Shown: positions 1 to 9,498 of the stretch, in pieces
Numbering within the stretch: the first letter of the stretch is position 1
Layout of the letters: every line of letters starts with the position of its first letter
NCBI RefSeq assembly: GCF_004362825.1
Contig: NZ_SNXZ01000007.1
Span: 1 to 64,000, forward strand
Direction of reading: 5' to 3'
Source of the DNA: Labedaea rhizosphaerae
GTDB taxonomy: Bacteria > Actinomycetota > Actinomycetes > Mycobacteriales > Pseudonocardiaceae
DNA: 64,000 nt
Notes under the pieces: model-generated
Database searches by the model: none
Told to the model about the DNA's origin: nothing
What the model saw: the letters and a program-made list of their open reading frames with translations, nothing else
Position numbers and translations under genes: made by a program

Positions 1-60
1 CGAGTCCGCAGCGAGAAAGGCATCCGCTGGGGCGGGCAACACCTCACCCCAGCCGCCTAA
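1..60 (+). CDS. 3' end of a gene running in from the left
   Basis: An open frame enters from the window edge and ends at TAA (58-60), leaving only the last 19 residues (RVRSEKGIRWGGQHLTPAA). The codons have the G/C-rich third positions of the neighbours, which supports real coding. The fragment is too short to name a family. It converges on the GlxA-type regulator 30 bases downstream, and no clear hairpin lies between them. Confidence 0.45.
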   Translation, partial: RVRSEKGIRWGGQHLTPAA

Positions 61-90
61 CCAACCCGGCGAACCTATCTGGACAGAGCA

Positions 91-1035
91 CTAGCCCTTG
101 TGGAAGGCGGCGCGGTAGGCGTTCGGGTTGGTGCCGACGATGCGCTTGAAGCGCTCGCGGAAGGCCGTGGGTGAGCCGAAGCCGACGCGAGCGGCGATGC
201 GGTCGACCGGGTGGTCGGTGGCCTCGAGCAGGTACTGGGCCTCGCGCACACGGCTGCGGTGCAGCCATTGCAGCGGCGTGGTGCCGGTCTGCTCGCGGAA
301 GCGGCGGTTGAGGGTGCGGGTGCTCATGCCGGCGCGTGCGGCGATGTCCTCCAATGTCAGGTCTTTCGCCGCGTTGTCCGCCATCCAGCGCAGCACGGGC
401 TCCAAAGTGGACCCACGCGGTGCGGGCGGCTGGTCGTGGACGATGAACTGCGCTTGCCCGCCTTCGCGTTCCAGGGGCATGACCGAGAGCCGGGCGGCGT
501 CGGCGGCCACGGCGGATCCGTGGTCGCGGCGGATGAGGTGCAGGCACAGGTCGAGCCCGGCCGCCGCGCCGGCCGAGGTGAGGAACTGGCCGTTGTCCAC
601 GTAGAGCACGCCGGGGTCGACGTCGATCGCCGGATGGCGCTCGGCGAGCAGGTCCGCGGCGAGCCAGTGGGTGGTGGCGCGCAGGCCGTCGAGCAGGCCG
701 GTGGCGGCGAGGGTGAACGCGCCGGTGCAGATCGACGCGATGCGGGTTCCGTTGGCGGCGGCCAGCTTCAGGGCGTGGACGACGTCGTGCGGGATCGGGG
801 CGGTCGGGTCGGCGCAGCCGGGCAGGATGATCGTGTCCGCGTCGGCGAGGGTGTCGAGACCCCAGGGCGCTTGCAGGGTGAAGGCACCGGCGTCGACGGT
901 CGGCGTGGTGGCGCAGACCCGGACCCGGTAGGCGGGCCGGTTGCCGGGCAGCCGGGTGCGGGTGAACACCTCGATCGGCGTCGACAGGTCGAACGGGATG
1001 ACCTTGTCGAGCGCGACCACGGCGATGGTGTGCAT
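91..1035 (-). CDS. GlxA-family transcriptional regulator (DJ-1/PfpI + AraC HTH)
   Basis: This 314-residue protein has the two-domain layout of GlxA-type AraC regulators. Residues 1 to about 170 form a DJ-1/PfpI-like amidotransferase fold with Cys103 in the nucleophile-elbow context SICTGAF. Residues about 215-312 carry the paired AraC helix-turn-helix motifs (STRTLNRRFREQTG and RIAARVGFGSPTAFRERF). Family members are cytoplasmic DNA-binding regulators whose N-terminal domain probably senses a small ligand; the ligand here is unknown. The ATG at 1035 starts exactly at the domain boundary (MHTIAVVALD). It is a single gene, divergent from the small membrane protein genes that follow, which are possible targets. 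Confidence 0.85.
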   Translation of the reverse strand: MHTIAVVALDKVIPFDLSTPIEVFTRTRLPGNRPAYRVRVCATTPTVDAGAFTLQAPWGLDTLADADTIILPGCADPTAPIPHDVVHALKLAAANGTRIASICTGAFTLAATGLLDGLRATTHWLAADLLAERHPAIDVDPGVLYVDNGQFLTSAGAAAGLDLCLHLIRRDHGSAVAADAARLSVMPLEREGGQAQFIVHDQPPAPRGSTLEPVLRWMADNAAKDLTLEDIAARAGMSTRTLNRRFREQTGTTPLQWLHRSRVREAQYLLEATDHPVDRIAARVGFGSPTAFRERFKRIVGTNPNAYRAAFHKG

Positions 1036-1281
1036 GGCCTCAACCTAGGTGCCTGCGTGATTGCTGCCAAGGCGCTGACCAGCTTCTTCAACGGAATGTG
1101 CTGATCAGCGAGTTGGCGAGAATCCGGTGGAGTGTGGCAATCCAGCCGGTTCCGATGATCTCTTCGCGTCGCTAGCGTCGGCGGCACCGCCAACCGAGGA
1201 GGACTGATCCGCTTGCTCGCGCAGGTCGTGTTGTTCGATGCCCCACCGCCTCCGGGCCTGACCTGCCGTGCGGCCTGACCG

Positions 1282-1716
1282 ATGACGAAGTTCTTGCTCG
1301 CCGTCCACGTGCTCGCCGCCATCGTCGCGATCGGTCCGGTGACCGTCGCCGCCAGCATGTTCCCCGCCACTGCCCGGCGTGCGGCCGGGAACGACCGGGA
1401 CGCGGCGGTTCTGGCTTCACTGCACCGGATCTGCCGGGTCTACGCCGTGGTCGCCGTTGTGGTTCCGGTTTTCGGCCTGGCCACGGCGAACAGCCTCGGC
1501 GTGCTGGGCGACGCGTGGCTGATCGTCTCGATCGTGCTGACCGCGACGGCCGCGGGAGTGCTCGGGCTGCTGATCCTCCCGCGCCAGCGGCAGGTCCTCG
1601 CCTCGATCACCGCCGGGGCCGCCGGACTGGCCATGTACACGGGCGTGTTCAACATCCTCTGGGCCACGGTCACCGTCCTGATGATCGTCCGCCCCGGCTC
1701 CACGACGGGCGCGTGA
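1282..1716 (+). CDS. small integral membrane protein, DUF2269-like
   Basis: The 144-residue product has four hydrophobic segments (about 4-25, 48-70, 76-98 and 108-132) with short polar links. The N-terminal run MTKFLLAVHVLAAIVAIGP resembles the DUF2269 family of predicted membrane proteins, whose function is unknown. The ATG at 1282 directly follows a TGA in the upstream spacer. The next gene begins three bases after this one stops, so the two are probably co-transcribed. The family name rests on the visible pattern only. Confidence 0.7.
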   Translation: MTKFLLAVHVLAAIVAIGPVTVAASMFPATARRAAGNDRDAAVLASLHRICRVYAVVAVVVPVFGLATANSLGVLGDAWLIVSIVLTATAAGVLGLLILPRQRQVLASITAGAAGLAMYTGVFNILWATVTVLMIVRPGSTTGA

Positions 1717-1719
1717 GCC

Positions 1720-1959
1720 GTGCGTATCGCCGCGGGAGTGGAACTGGTGTCGTTGGTCGTGCTGCTGGCCAACCTGGCGACGGTGCACTGGCCGGCCGTG
1801 GCGGCCGCGGTCGGCCCGACGCACGGATGCGCCTACTTGCTCGTCGTCATCCTGACCTTCGCCCGGACTCGGGACGTCCGCACGCGGGCGATGTCCGTGG
1901 TGCCGGGTGTCGGCGGCCTGCTCGCGTTGCGGCAGCTGGCCACCGCCGAACCGGGCTGA
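1720..1959 (+). CDS. small membrane protein, DUF3817-like
   Basis: This is a 79-residue protein starting with GTG at 1720, just after the TGA of the previous gene. It has two or three hydrophobic segments and the central THGCAYLLVVILTFARTRD stretch. In DUF3817 proteins a conserved His-Gly sits at the start of a membrane helix, and this segment matches that pattern. The role is unknown. Tight spacing with the DUF2269-like gene suggests a two-gene unit of membrane proteins. Confidence 0.65.
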   Translation: MRIAAGVELVSLVVLLANLATVHWPAVAAAVGPTHGCAYLLVVILTFARTRDVRTRAMSVVPGVGGLLALRQLATAEPG

Positions 1960-1992
1960 CGTTCGGCGCCACCTCGGCGAGGTGCGACAGGC

Positions 1993-1998
1993 TACCGT
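1993..1998 (+). promoter_or_regulatory. -10 element of a leaderless promoter for the FetB-like gene
   Basis: TACCGT fits the TANNNT -10 consensus and ends six bases before the ATG at 2005. No purine-rich ribosome binding site precedes that ATG. This geometry is typical of leaderless actinobacterial mRNAs, in which transcription starts at the A of the ATG. Confidence 0.45.
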
Positions 1999-2004
1999 TG
2001 CGGG

Positions 2005-2802
2005 ATGGGTTCAACGGTCCACGTGGGACTGGGTTTGGCCGTTGCGCTGCTGCTCCTGGTGATCGTCGCGGCGGGGGTGGCCTGGGTCGCCTCGATCGCC
2101 ACGGGACGGGCGACGGTCACGGCGGCGGTGCGGGCCGCGATCCAGCTTGCCGCCGTGAGCGCGATCATCGGCTCGGTGGTCAAGTGGCTGTGGGCCGCGG
2201 CCTTGTTCGGCCTCGTCATGTTGGTGGTGGCCGCGGTGACGGCGGGCAAGCGGGTCACGGGTGGCCGCCACGGCACCCGCCCGGCCGCGGTGGCGCTCGT
2301 CGCCGGGGTGGTGCCCGTCGTGGCGATCGTGCTGGCGACCGGCACCGTGCCGCTGACCGGGATCGCGGTGATCCCGGTCGTGGGCATCGTCATCGGCGGT
2401 GCGATGACGGCGACGTCGTTGTGCGGGCGTCGGGCGCTAGACGAGCTCAAGACCCGCCACGGTGAGTACGAGGCCGCCTTGGCGCTGGGCTTCCCGCCAC
2501 GGGACGCGGCCATGGAGATCGCGCGCCCCGCCGCCGGCCAGGCGCTCGTGCCCGCCCTCGACCAGACCCGGACGGTCGGTCTCGTGACGTTGCCGGGCGC
2601 GTTCGTCGGCGTGCTGATCGGCAGCGGCAACCCGGTGCAGGCGGGCGCGGCGCAGCTGCTGGTGCTCATCGGGTTGCTGGCCGCCGAGACCATCGCGGTG
2701 GTGGTCACCATGGAGCTGGTGGCCAGGGGAGTGGTCGACGACCCGAGTCGCATGTGGACGGTAGCGCCACGTCGCTCGGCTCGCTCAAGGCGTGCGCGAT
2801 GA
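2005..2802 (+). CDS. FetB-like ABC transporter permease (UPF0014)
   Basis: This 265-residue polytopic membrane protein has about seven hydrophobic helices. The central loop GAMTATSLCGRRALDELKTR and the following EYEAALALGF(P)PRDAAMEIARPA are the signature region of UPF0014/FetB permeases. E. coli FetB works with the ATPase FetA in iron export and peroxide resistance. No FetA-type ATPase gene adjoins this one, so its partner would have to be encoded elsewhere. The last 18 bases overlap the tail of the convergent LAL regulator gene, giving a basic C-terminus (APRRSARSRRAR). Family confidence is good; the iron role is inference. Confidence 0.8.
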   Translation: MGSTVHVGLGLAVALLLLVIVAAGVAWVASIATGRATVTAAVRAAIQLAAVSAIIGSVVKWLWAAALFGLVMLVVAAVTAGKRVTGGRHGTRPAAVALVAGVVPVVAIVLATGTVPLTGIAVIPVVGIVIGGAMTATSLCGRRALDELKTRHGEYEAALALGFPPRDAAMEIARPAAGQALVPALDQTRTVGLVTLPGAFVGVLIGSGNPVQAGAAQLLVLIGLLAAETIAVVVTMELVARGVVDDPSRMWTVAPRRSARSRRAR

Positions 2803-5550
2803 CCACGCCGCGATCTCGGTGCGGCTGGCACACCCGAGCTTGGCGAGGATGTTGCGGACGTGCGTCTCGACCGTGCGCTCGGACAACACGAGCTCTTGGG
2901 CGATCTCGCGGTTGGACTTGGCCTGCACGATGCGGGCAACGACCTCCAATTCCCTGGGGGACAACGGATTCGACGCTCGGGCGGCAGCGTCGACGGCGGC
3001 CAGCGTCGCGTCGGCCGACGCCAGCGGGCCGGGCAGGTCGAGGCGGCGGAACTCCGCGGCGGCCGCGGTCACCAGCTCGCGTGCGGTGCTCAACTCGCTG
3101 CGTTCTCCCTTGGCCAGCAACGCTTTAGCGAGGCCCAGCCGGCTCAGCGCGGTGAACGGGCGGGCCCCGATGCGGGCATTCATCTCGACGGCGTCGGTGT
3201 AGCGCTCGATCGCCTCGTCGACCCGGCCGGTCACCAGCGCCAGGTCCGCGGTGATCCGCTGCAGCGAGCCGCCGGAGAACGCGGCACCGGAGCCGTCGCA
3301 CATGTACGTCGGTTCCAGCCCGGCGAGCTCGTGGTGGACGCGCTCGGCCGTCTCGACGTCGTCGAGCATGCAGGCGACGATCCCGATGTGCACGAGCAGC
3401 ACGGACCAACGCGGTCCCGGTTGCAGCCTGGCCGGCATGTGCCGGAACTCGGCGAACGTGGCGCGGGCCAGGTCGGTCTCGCCGAGCAGGGCGTGGGTCA
3501 GCGGGATGAAGATCCGCACCAGCGCCACGTGGGGCACGGCCTGCAAGGCGGCCATGATCGTCTCGCCGAGGTCGCGGTCGATCGTCCCGCGCAGCAAGGC
3601 CAGCTGTTCGAGGAACGACGAGGACATGCCGATCGTGCTGATCGCGCCGATCCGCTCGGCGACCGCACGAGCGGCCTCGTTGTACTCCACGGCCTTGTCC
3701 AGCTTGCCGATCAGCGCGGCCCGGGTGGCCCGCAGCCGGTGCAGGTGCCACCAGGCGATGGCGTGCTCGCCCTTGGCCGCCACCTGCTCGATGCGGCCCA
3801 GCTCCTGGTCGACCGCGGCCAGGTCACCGGCCTGGAACGCGGCGTCGACCAGCCACACGTGCCCCCACAGCTCGGCCATCGGCTGCTGGGCCCGGTGGGC
3901 GAGCGCGCACGCGCGGGCCGCCACCGCGCGCCGCTCGGCGAGGAACTGCGGCGCGCACAACGACAGGTGGCGGGCGTGCAGGCAGTCCAGCAAGGCGTCG
4001 GGGTCGCCGTCGCGTTCGGCCAGCGCGAGGGCCTCAGCGGACAGCTCGCGGGCCCGGACCGGCTCGTCGACCTCGGACGCGGCCATGGCCTGGCGAGCGC
4101 GCAAGCGGGCGTGCAAGGTCGCGTCGTCGGCCGGCACCGCCCGGATGGCGTTGGCGCACAACTGGTCCACGGCCTGCGTCAGCTCCGGGTCGCCCATGCC
4201 GGTGATCACCAGGGCGGCCGCGGCGATGAGGTCCGGGCGCCCGGCCTCCTGGGCGAGCCGGGCCGCGGCCTGGCAGCTCACCAGGCTCGCGTCGACGCGG
4301 CCCGCGACGAACTCGGCCGCGGCCACCTCGACGGTGAGCTCGGCCCGCACCCCGGCGTCGCGGCCGTCCGCCTCGGCCGCGTGCCGGGCCAGCGCGGCGA
4401 ACCGGGCCGCCTCGTCGTAGGCCAGCAAGGCCGTCGCCGACCGGGATGCCAGCCGCGCCCACCGCAGGCAGTGCGCGGCCCAGCCGGGCGCGCCGGAGCG
4501 CCGCCAATGGTTCGCGACGAGCGCGGCCGGCGGACGCGGTGACCGTTCCAGGGCGATCGCCGCCTGTTCATGCACGGCCGTGCGCCGCGAGGGCGCCAGT
4601 TGCTCGTACACGGCGTCGCGCACCAGCGCATGCGCGAACGACAGGCCCGCGGTGTCCGGTGTGGACACCAGCACGCCGTGCGCGACGGCCTGGTCGAGCC
4701 GGGCGTCGACCTGGGCCGCGGGTTGCCCGGTGACCTCGGCCAGCAGCGACGGCTCGATCCGCTCGCCGAGCACGCTGGCCGCGTCGAGCAGGTCGCGCAC
4801 CTCGGTATCGAGCCCGGTGAGCTGGGCGAGCACGAGCTGGTGCAGCTCGGCGGAACCGGCGTCGGTGCCGCGGTCCAGCAGCAGCCGCACGAACAACGGG
4901 TTCCCAGCGGTTCGCGCCCACACCCGGTCCGCCTGCGCGTCGGGGTCGTCATGGCTCAGCAGTCGCAACCAGTGCGCGAGATCCGTCGGTGTCAACCCGG
5001 TCAGCCCGGTCGAACGGGTCTCCTCGGCACGCAGCAGATCCGGCAGCAGCTCGCTCAGCTCGGCGCTGCCGGTGTCGCGGTAGGTCGCGACGACCAGGAT
5101 CCGGGTCCGGGCGAGCTCGCCGGCCAGGTGGCGCAGCAACAGCAGCGAACTGCGATCGGCCCACTGCAGGTCTTCCAGGACGACCAGCAGGCCGCGGTCG
5201 GCCGCGGCGTCGGCCAGCACCTGGCAGGCGTCGGCGAACATGGTGAATCGGGCGACGGCGGAATCCGTCGAGGTACCGGCGTTGGGCGACAGGACCGGCA
5301 CGAGCCCGGGCACGTCACGGGCGATCCGGCGCCACGGCCACAACGGCGGCATGCCGGCGTCGTCGATCGCGTACCCGGCCGCGACCGGGACGGCGTACTC
5401 GCCGGCCATCGCCGTGACGGCGGAGACGAGGGTCGACTTGCCGATCCCGGCGGCTCCACTGACCAGCACCAGGCGTCCGGTGCGCGCGCACGCGCCGACC
5501 AGCGCGGCCCGCACCTGCGCCAGCTCCTCCGCCCGCCCGACCATCGGCAC
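2785..5550 (-). CDS. LAL-type (large ATP-binding LuxR) transcriptional regulator
   Basis: This 921-residue regulator has an N-terminal AAA/STAND ATPase with Walker A GAAGIGKST at residues 32-40 and a Walker B-like LLVVLEDLQWAD near 130. A long alpha-helical, TPR-like middle follows, and a LuxR/FixJ helix-turn-helix closes the protein (LSPRELEVVARIVQAKSNR and SERTVETHVRNILAKLG). LAL proteins are ATP-dependent activators, often of catabolic or secondary-metabolite genes; the target here is unknown. The frame opens with GTG at 5550, and an ATG two codons later (5544) is an equally good start. The gene diverges from the ABM-like/YceI pair, its most obvious candidate target. Confidence 0.88.
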   Translation of the reverse strand: MPMVGRAEELAQVRAALVGACARTGRLVLVSGAAGIGKSTLVSAVTAMAGEYAVPVAAGYAIDDAGMPPLWPWRRIARDVPGLVPVLSPNAGTSTDSAVARFTMFADACQVLADAAADRGLLVVLEDLQWADRSSLLLLRHLAGELARTRILVVATYRDTGSAELSELLPDLLRAEETRSTGLTGLTPTDLAHWLRLLSHDDPDAQADRVWARTAGNPLFVRLLLDRGTDAGSAELHQLVLAQLTGLDTEVRDLLDAASVLGERIEPSLLAEVTGQPAAQVDARLDQAVAHGVLVSTPDTAGLSFAHALVRDAVYEQLAPSRRTAVHEQAAIALERSPRPPAALVANHWRRSGAPGWAAHCLRWARLASRSATALLAYDEAARFAALARHAAEADGRDAGVRAELTVEVAAAEFVAGRVDASLVSCQAAARLAQEAGRPDLIAAAALVITGMGDPELTQAVDQLCANAIRAVPADDATLHARLRARQAMAASEVDEPVRARELSAEALALAERDGDPDALLDCLHARHLSLCAPQFLAERRAVAARACALAHRAQQPMAELWGHVWLVDAAFQAGDLAAVDQELGRIEQVAAKGEHAIAWWHLHRLRATRAALIGKLDKAVEYNEAARAVAERIGAISTIGMSSSFLEQLALLRGTIDRDLGETIMAALQAVPHVALVRIFIPLTHALLGETDLARATFAEFRHMPARLQPGPRWSVLLVHIGIVACMLDDVETAERVHHELAGLEPTYMCDGSGAAFSGGSLQRITADLALVTGRVDEAIERYTDAVEMNARIGARPFTALSRLGLAKALLAKGERSELSTARELVTAAAAEFRRLDLPGPLASADATLAAVDAAARASNPLSPRELEVVARIVQAKSNREIAQELVLSERTVETHVRNILAKLGCASRTEIAAWSSRTP

Positions 5551-5668
5551 ACCTGGTCTATCGGCCAGTGGCGCGGTTACGTGTCCGGATCAGTGCCGGC
5601 ACGGATTCCGCAAGGCCGCCGGAGCGCGAGATTGGTCCTGTCAGTTCGTCCAGACAGGAGAGACCACA

Positions 5669-5992
5669 ATGCACGCTCAAATCACCTATTTCCGCGGGCC
5701 GCGCAGCCCGCAGCAAGTTGCCGCAGCCGAGTTCGCCGGCCACGAGCGCGTGCTCCCCGCCGTCCAGGCGCTGGGCCGGCGGTTCCGCGGCTACCGGCTG
5801 CTGGGCGCGGACGGCACGGAGATCGTCATCTCCCTCGCCGACCGCGAGGAGGACCTGCTCGACATGCAGAAGGCCATCTTCGCCACGACCCTGCTGCCCG
5901 GTGAGGACCCGGCGTTGCTGACCGGGCCCGACAGCGTCGAGCTGTTCCCGGTCGTCGAGGTCTTCGACGTCGAAGGTGGGCAGAGCTCATGA
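5669..5992 (+). CDS. small conserved hypothetical protein, ferredoxin-like/ABM-like
   Basis: The 107-residue soluble protein begins at the ATG at 5669, preceded by CAGGAGA at good spacing; the frame is open further upstream but without start signals. The pattern of alternating beta strands and helices (QITYFRG..., RGYRLLGADG, EIVISLADREED) suggests a dimeric alpha/beta barrel like small monooxygenase-type or EthD-like proteins, but no catalytic residue can be assigned. The stop overlaps the start of the YceI gene by four bases (ATGA), so the two are translationally coupled. Confidence 0.65.
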   Translation: MHAQITYFRGPRSPQQVAAAEFAGHERVLPAVQALGRRFRGYRLLGADGTEIVISLADREEDLLDMQKAIFATTLLPGEDPALLTGPDSVELFPVVEVFDVEGGQSS

Positions 5993-6501
5993 CCAGCACC
6001 GCGCCCGCCGTCCTGGCCGAAGGCCGATGGACGGCCGACCTCGCCCGCAGCACCGCGACCTTCACCGTGGGCAACCTGGGCAAGACCGTGACCGGGACCG
6101 TGCCGGTCCTCGACGGCACCGTCGACGTCGACGCGCAAGGCCTGCCGTGTGCCGTGCGCGGCACCCTCGACCTCGGTGCTGTCGACACCGGCAACCGGCG
6201 CCGGGACAAGGATCTGCGCAAGCCCAAGCTGCTGGACCTCGACCAGCACCCGGTCATGACCTTCGTCGCCGACGAGGTCATCACGGGCGCGGATGGCTGG
6301 TCGGTGACCGGCAAGCTCACCGCGCGGGGCACGACGATCGGGCTCACCGGTCACGTCACGTCGTCCACTGTGGACGGTGCGGTGACCCTCACCGCGCGCA
6401 CCAGCCTGGACCGCCGCGCCCTGGGCGTGCGCGCCCCGCGGTTCATGATCGGCCACACCGTCGACATCACGGTCGTCGCGACGATCCAGCTCGGTGCGTG
6501 A
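5989..6501 (+). CDS. YceI family lipocalin-like protein
   Basis: The 170-residue product matches YceI proteins: RWTADLARSTATFTVGNLG at the N-terminus, GTLDLGAVDTGNRRRDKDL, and a C-terminal FMIGHTVDITVVATIQL. The family folds as a lipocalin-like barrel that binds long polyisoprenoids or amides. Many members are periplasmic, but no signal peptide is visible here, so this copy is probably cytoplasmic. It is translationally coupled to the preceding 107-residue protein and converges on an SDR gene. Confidence 0.85.
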   Translation: MTSTAPAVLAEGRWTADLARSTATFTVGNLGKTVTGTVPVLDGTVDVDAQGLPCAVRGTLDLGAVDTGNRRRDKDLRKPKLLDLDQHPVMTFVADEVITGADGWSVTGKLTARGTTIGLTGHVTSSTVDGAVTLTARTSLDRRALGVRAPRFMIGHTVDITVVATIQLGA

Positions 6502-6550
6502 CGCCGCGGCCGGACCTCGTCGACCCGGCGCTGAGCCAAGGCTGAGGACG

Positions 6551-7288
6551 TCAACCCCGCCCGATGAACGGCATCGCCGTGGCGGCGATGGTCAGGAACT
6601 GGGTGTTCGCGCCCAGCGGCAGGTCGGCCATGAACCGGATGGCGTCGGCGACGTGGCGGGCGTCGAAGGTCGGCTCCGGTCGCACGGACCCGTCGGCCTG
6701 CCGCACGCCGGTGGCGATCCCGCTCGTCATGTCCGTGGCGGCGTTGCCGATGTCGATCTGCCCGCACGCGATGTCGAAGCGCCTGCCGTCCAACGACAAC
6801 GAGCGGGTCAGGCCCGTGATCGCGTGCTTGGTGGCCGTGTAGGCGATGCTGCCGGGCCGCGGCACGTGGGCGGAGATCGACCCGTTGTTGATGATCCGGC
6901 CACCTCGCGGGTCCTCCGCCCGCATCAACGCGAACGCCGCCCGCGCGCAGAGGAACGACCCGGTGAGGTTCACCTCGACGGTGGCACGCCACTGCTGGAC
7001 GTCGATCTTGTCCGGTGTGCCGGCCGGCCCGAACCCACCGGCGTTGTTGAACAACAGGTCCAGCCGTCCGAACTCGCCGCGCACCGCGTCGAACAAGGCG
7101 TCGACCTGATCGGCATCGGTCACGTCGGTGGGCACCACCAACGCCCGTTCGAAGCCGGACGCCGTCTCCGCCAGGGCATCCCGGCGGCGCCCGGCGAGGG
7201 CGACCGACCAGCCGTCCACGAGCAACGCCCGGGTCACGACCCGCCCGATACCCGAACCGGCACCGGTGACCACAGCACTGCGCGTCAT
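6551..7288 (-). CDS. short-chain dehydrogenase/reductase (SDR)
   Basis: This is a 245-residue classical [11 protein letters not shown] cofactor motif at residues 8-15, NNAGG near 90, and a Ser...YTATK catalytic pair in the middle. The C-terminal region lacks the usual VDGG signature and ends [15 protein letters not shown], a variant seen in SDRs of uncertain substrate. The start is the ATG at 7288, preceded by GAGAGGAGA. It lies 11 bases downstream of the HTH-NACHT gene on the same strand and may share its transcript. The substrate cannot be predicted. Confidence 0.85.
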   Translation of the reverse strand: MTRSAVVTGAGSGIGRVVTRALLVDGWSVALAGRRRDALAETASGFERALVVPTDVTDADQVDALFDAVRGEFGRLDLLFNNAGGFGPAGTPDKIDVQQWRATVEVNLTGSFLCARAAFALMRAEDPRGGRIINNGSISAHVPRPGSIAYTATKHAITGLTRSLSLDGRRFDIACGQIDIGNAATDMTSGIATGVRQADGSVRPEPTFDARHVADAIRFMADLPLGANTQFLTIAATAMPFIGRG

Positions 7289-7299
7289 CGCGTCTCCTC

Positions 7300-9498
7300 T
7301 CACCGCCGGGTGCGGTAGACCTGCGTCAGGTGGTCCTGCAGCCGAGCATGCCGGAACTGGTAGACCGCGCCCGACCGGCGCAACACCCCGCGCTGGTACG
7401 CGTCCTCCAGGAACTCGGGCACCGACCACGGCAACCGGCCGTTGGCCGGGAGCCACACCCGCGCGAACACCATCCAGGCGCCCCACGCGGTCAGGCTGGC
7501 GGCGCCGAGGCTGATCGCGAGCCCGAGCAGCAGCCCGTAGGACAGGCCGTACACGAGCCCCAGCCGCGGGCCGTGCAGCACGGTGGCCATCACGGTGTAG
7601 CCGAGGAACGTGACCACGCCGAACATCAGCGACTGGACCGCCACCGTGCGCCGGTTGGTGTTGAGCAGGTCCATCGGGCTCGCGGCCGAGCTGATGTCCA
7701 CCGGCGCCTCGAACATGGCCATCACACCCCAGACCCCACCCCACACCAGGCCCAGCGCCAACCCGAACAGCACCGTGGTCACCAGCGAGTCGGCGAGCCG
7801 CCCGACGATCCAGAACGTCGCGCCGAGCTCGCGTGCGACGCCGAGCCCCGCGCCGAGGCCGGCCCCGACGGCGAGCCCGACCGCGAACCGGCGCAGGACC
7901 GTCGAGCGCCGTCTTCGGGCCGCACGCAGGCGAACCCGCACCCTCGACGGCTCGAACACGGTGCCGCGGAACCCGAGCGACGCGCCATGCGCCAGCCCGA
8001 CGGTCAGCGACATGGCCAGCCACTCCATCGGGCCGGCGGACAGCACCGCCGAGAAGCCGTCGGACAGCCCGGAGCCGGACGTGCCCACGCCGGCCGTGTA
8101 GATCAGCCCGATGACCAGGGCCGCCGGCACACCCATGGCGATGCCGAGCACGAGCCCGCTGACGAACATTCGCAGCAGGGTGGGCATCCGGTTGCCGAGC
8201 TGCCACCACGCGAGGTTGCGGGTGCCGAGCTTGTCCAGGTGGTGGGCCAGGAACCCGAGCCAGTGCTCGGCGCGGTCGGCGTCGTGCGGGTCGCGACGCG
8301 GCCGGTGCCGGTAGACGGTGGGCACGAAGCTGCCGAGCAGGTGCCGCTCGATCGCGGCGGCGCTGTCGAAGCGAGCGGGGTCGAGCAGGTCGGCCGGGTC
8401 GTGGTCGGGGGTGTCGCTGTAGATCGTCCGCGCGAGGCCCACCATCAGCGGCGTGGTGAGCACGGCCGCGAGGTCGCCGTGCGGGTGCGCGCGAACGTCG
8501 TCAAGCACCGGTTCCCACACGCCGCGGCGGCCGGTCGTGCGGGGCAGGTAGTCGGCGAGGTCGGTCGGGGTCAGGTCGTCGAGCACGACCGCGGCGGCCG
8601 AGGTCAGCACGTCGGTCGACTCGACGGCCGCGCGGTACTCGTCCACCCGGCTGGTCATGAGCAACGGCAACGTCGTGGCGTTCAACGCGATCAGTGCCGC
8701 CTTGTGCAACCCGCCCGCGATCTCGTCGAACCCGTCCAGCACCGGCAGGATCCGCCCGTCCTCGACCAGCGCGGCGGCCAGCGTCGTCCCGCCGGGGCCG
8801 GGCGCGGCGAGCCCGGGGTGATCACGCAGCAGTTGCTCGGTCAGCCAGTCCCGCAACGGCGTGGTGCGCGGGTCCCAGGACCCGGCGCTGAAGATCACCG
8901 GCACGGGATCGCCGGAGCGGTTGACGCCGAGCAGCCCCAGCACGAACCGCATCGTCAGGATCGTCTTGCCGGACCCGGCCCGGCCGAGCACCACCAGCCG
9001 GCCGGACGGGATCCGTTGGTAGACCTCGACGATCTGGTCCAGTGTGCCGTCCAGGTGCAGTGGGCGCACCGTCTCGCCGGGCTTGGCCCGGCCGATGTTC
9101 ACCCAGGCGTCGACCAACTCCGTCGGCCCGTCGTGCCAGCGCATCGGTAGCGGCACGGGATCGTGGATCTGGCGCTGCTCCTCCTCGCGGCGAAGGCGCG
9201 TGCGCAGCTCGTGGGCGAGCAGCCCGGCGGCCTCGGCCAGCCGGTCGTCGCCTTCCGGGGCTTGCCGTGGCGGCTCCTGGTTGCCCGCCGCGGCAAGGAG
9301 TTCGAGCCGCTCGCCTGGGTCGAGGCCGAGCGCGGCCGCCAGCGCGTCCACCGTGTTGAGCCGCGGGTCCGCGCCCGCCGCGGTCTCCAGCCGGCGGATC
9401 GTCCGCTCGCTCACCCCGGAGCGGTCCGCGAGCGCGCCCTGGGTGAGCCCGGCCCGCAGCCGAAACCGCCGCAACAGCGGACCGAACTGGCTCGCCAC
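7300..9498 (-). CDS. HTH-NACHT NTPase with C-terminal membrane region
   Basis: The product from the GTG at 9498 is 732 residues. Residues 5-70 form an XRE-type helix-turn-helix ([20 protein letters not shown]). A STAND/NACHT ATPase follows, with Walker A GRAGSGKT at 172-179, Walker B/NACHT motif PVLDGFDE near 250 and an MTSR sensor-like motif. The C-terminal third holds six or seven hydrophobic segments, so the protein should be membrane-anchored. NACHT proteins act in signalling and phage defence, but this HTH-NACHT-membrane layout is also a common uncharacterised actinobacterial family. The frame is open 68 codons further upstream; the GTG was chosen because the HTH domain starts there. The ribosome binding site is weak. 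Confidence 0.75.
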   Translation of the reverse strand: MASQFGPLLRRFRLRAGLTQGALADRSGVSERTIRRLETAAGADPRLNTVDALAAALGLDPGERLELLAAAGNQEPPRQAPEGDDRLAEAAGLLAHELRTRLRREEEQRQIHDPVPLPMRWHDGPTELVDAWVNIGRAKPGETVRPLHLDGTLDQIVEVYQRIPSGRLVVLGRAGSGKTILTMRFVLGLLGVNRSGDPVPVIFSAGSWDPRTTPLRDWLTEQLLRDHPGLAAPGPGGTTLAAALVEDGRILPVLDGFDEIAGGLHKAALIALNATTLPLLMTSRVDEYRAAVESTDVLTSAAAVVLDDLTPTDLADYLPRTTGRRGVWEPVLDDVRAHPHGDLAAVLTTPLMVGLARTIYSDTPDHDPADLLDPARFDSAAAIERHLLGSFVPTVYRHRPRRDPHDADRAEHWLGFLAHHLDKLGTRNLAWWQLGNRMPTLLRMFVSGLVLGIAMGVPAALVIGLIYTAGVGTSGSGLSDGFSAVLSAGPMEWLAMSLTVGLAHGASLGFRGTVFEPSRVRVRLRAARRRRSTVLRRFAVGLAVGAGLGAGLGVARELGATFWIVGRLADSLVTTVLFGLALGLVWGGVWGVMAMFEAPVDISSAASPMDLLNTNRRTVAVQSLMFGVVTFLGYTVMATVLHGPRLGLVYGLSYGLLLGLAISLGAASLTAWGAWMVFARVWLPANGRLPWSVPEFLEDAYQRGVLRRSGAVYQFRHARLQDHLTQVYRTRR

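Noticed and set aside
1204-1276. Short frame (LIRLLAQVVLFDAPPP...) before the DUF2269-like gene with GAGGAGGA upstream
   Set aside because: Its start would be CTG or an internal TTG, it has no recognisable motif and is only about 24 residues; kept as untranslated spacer.
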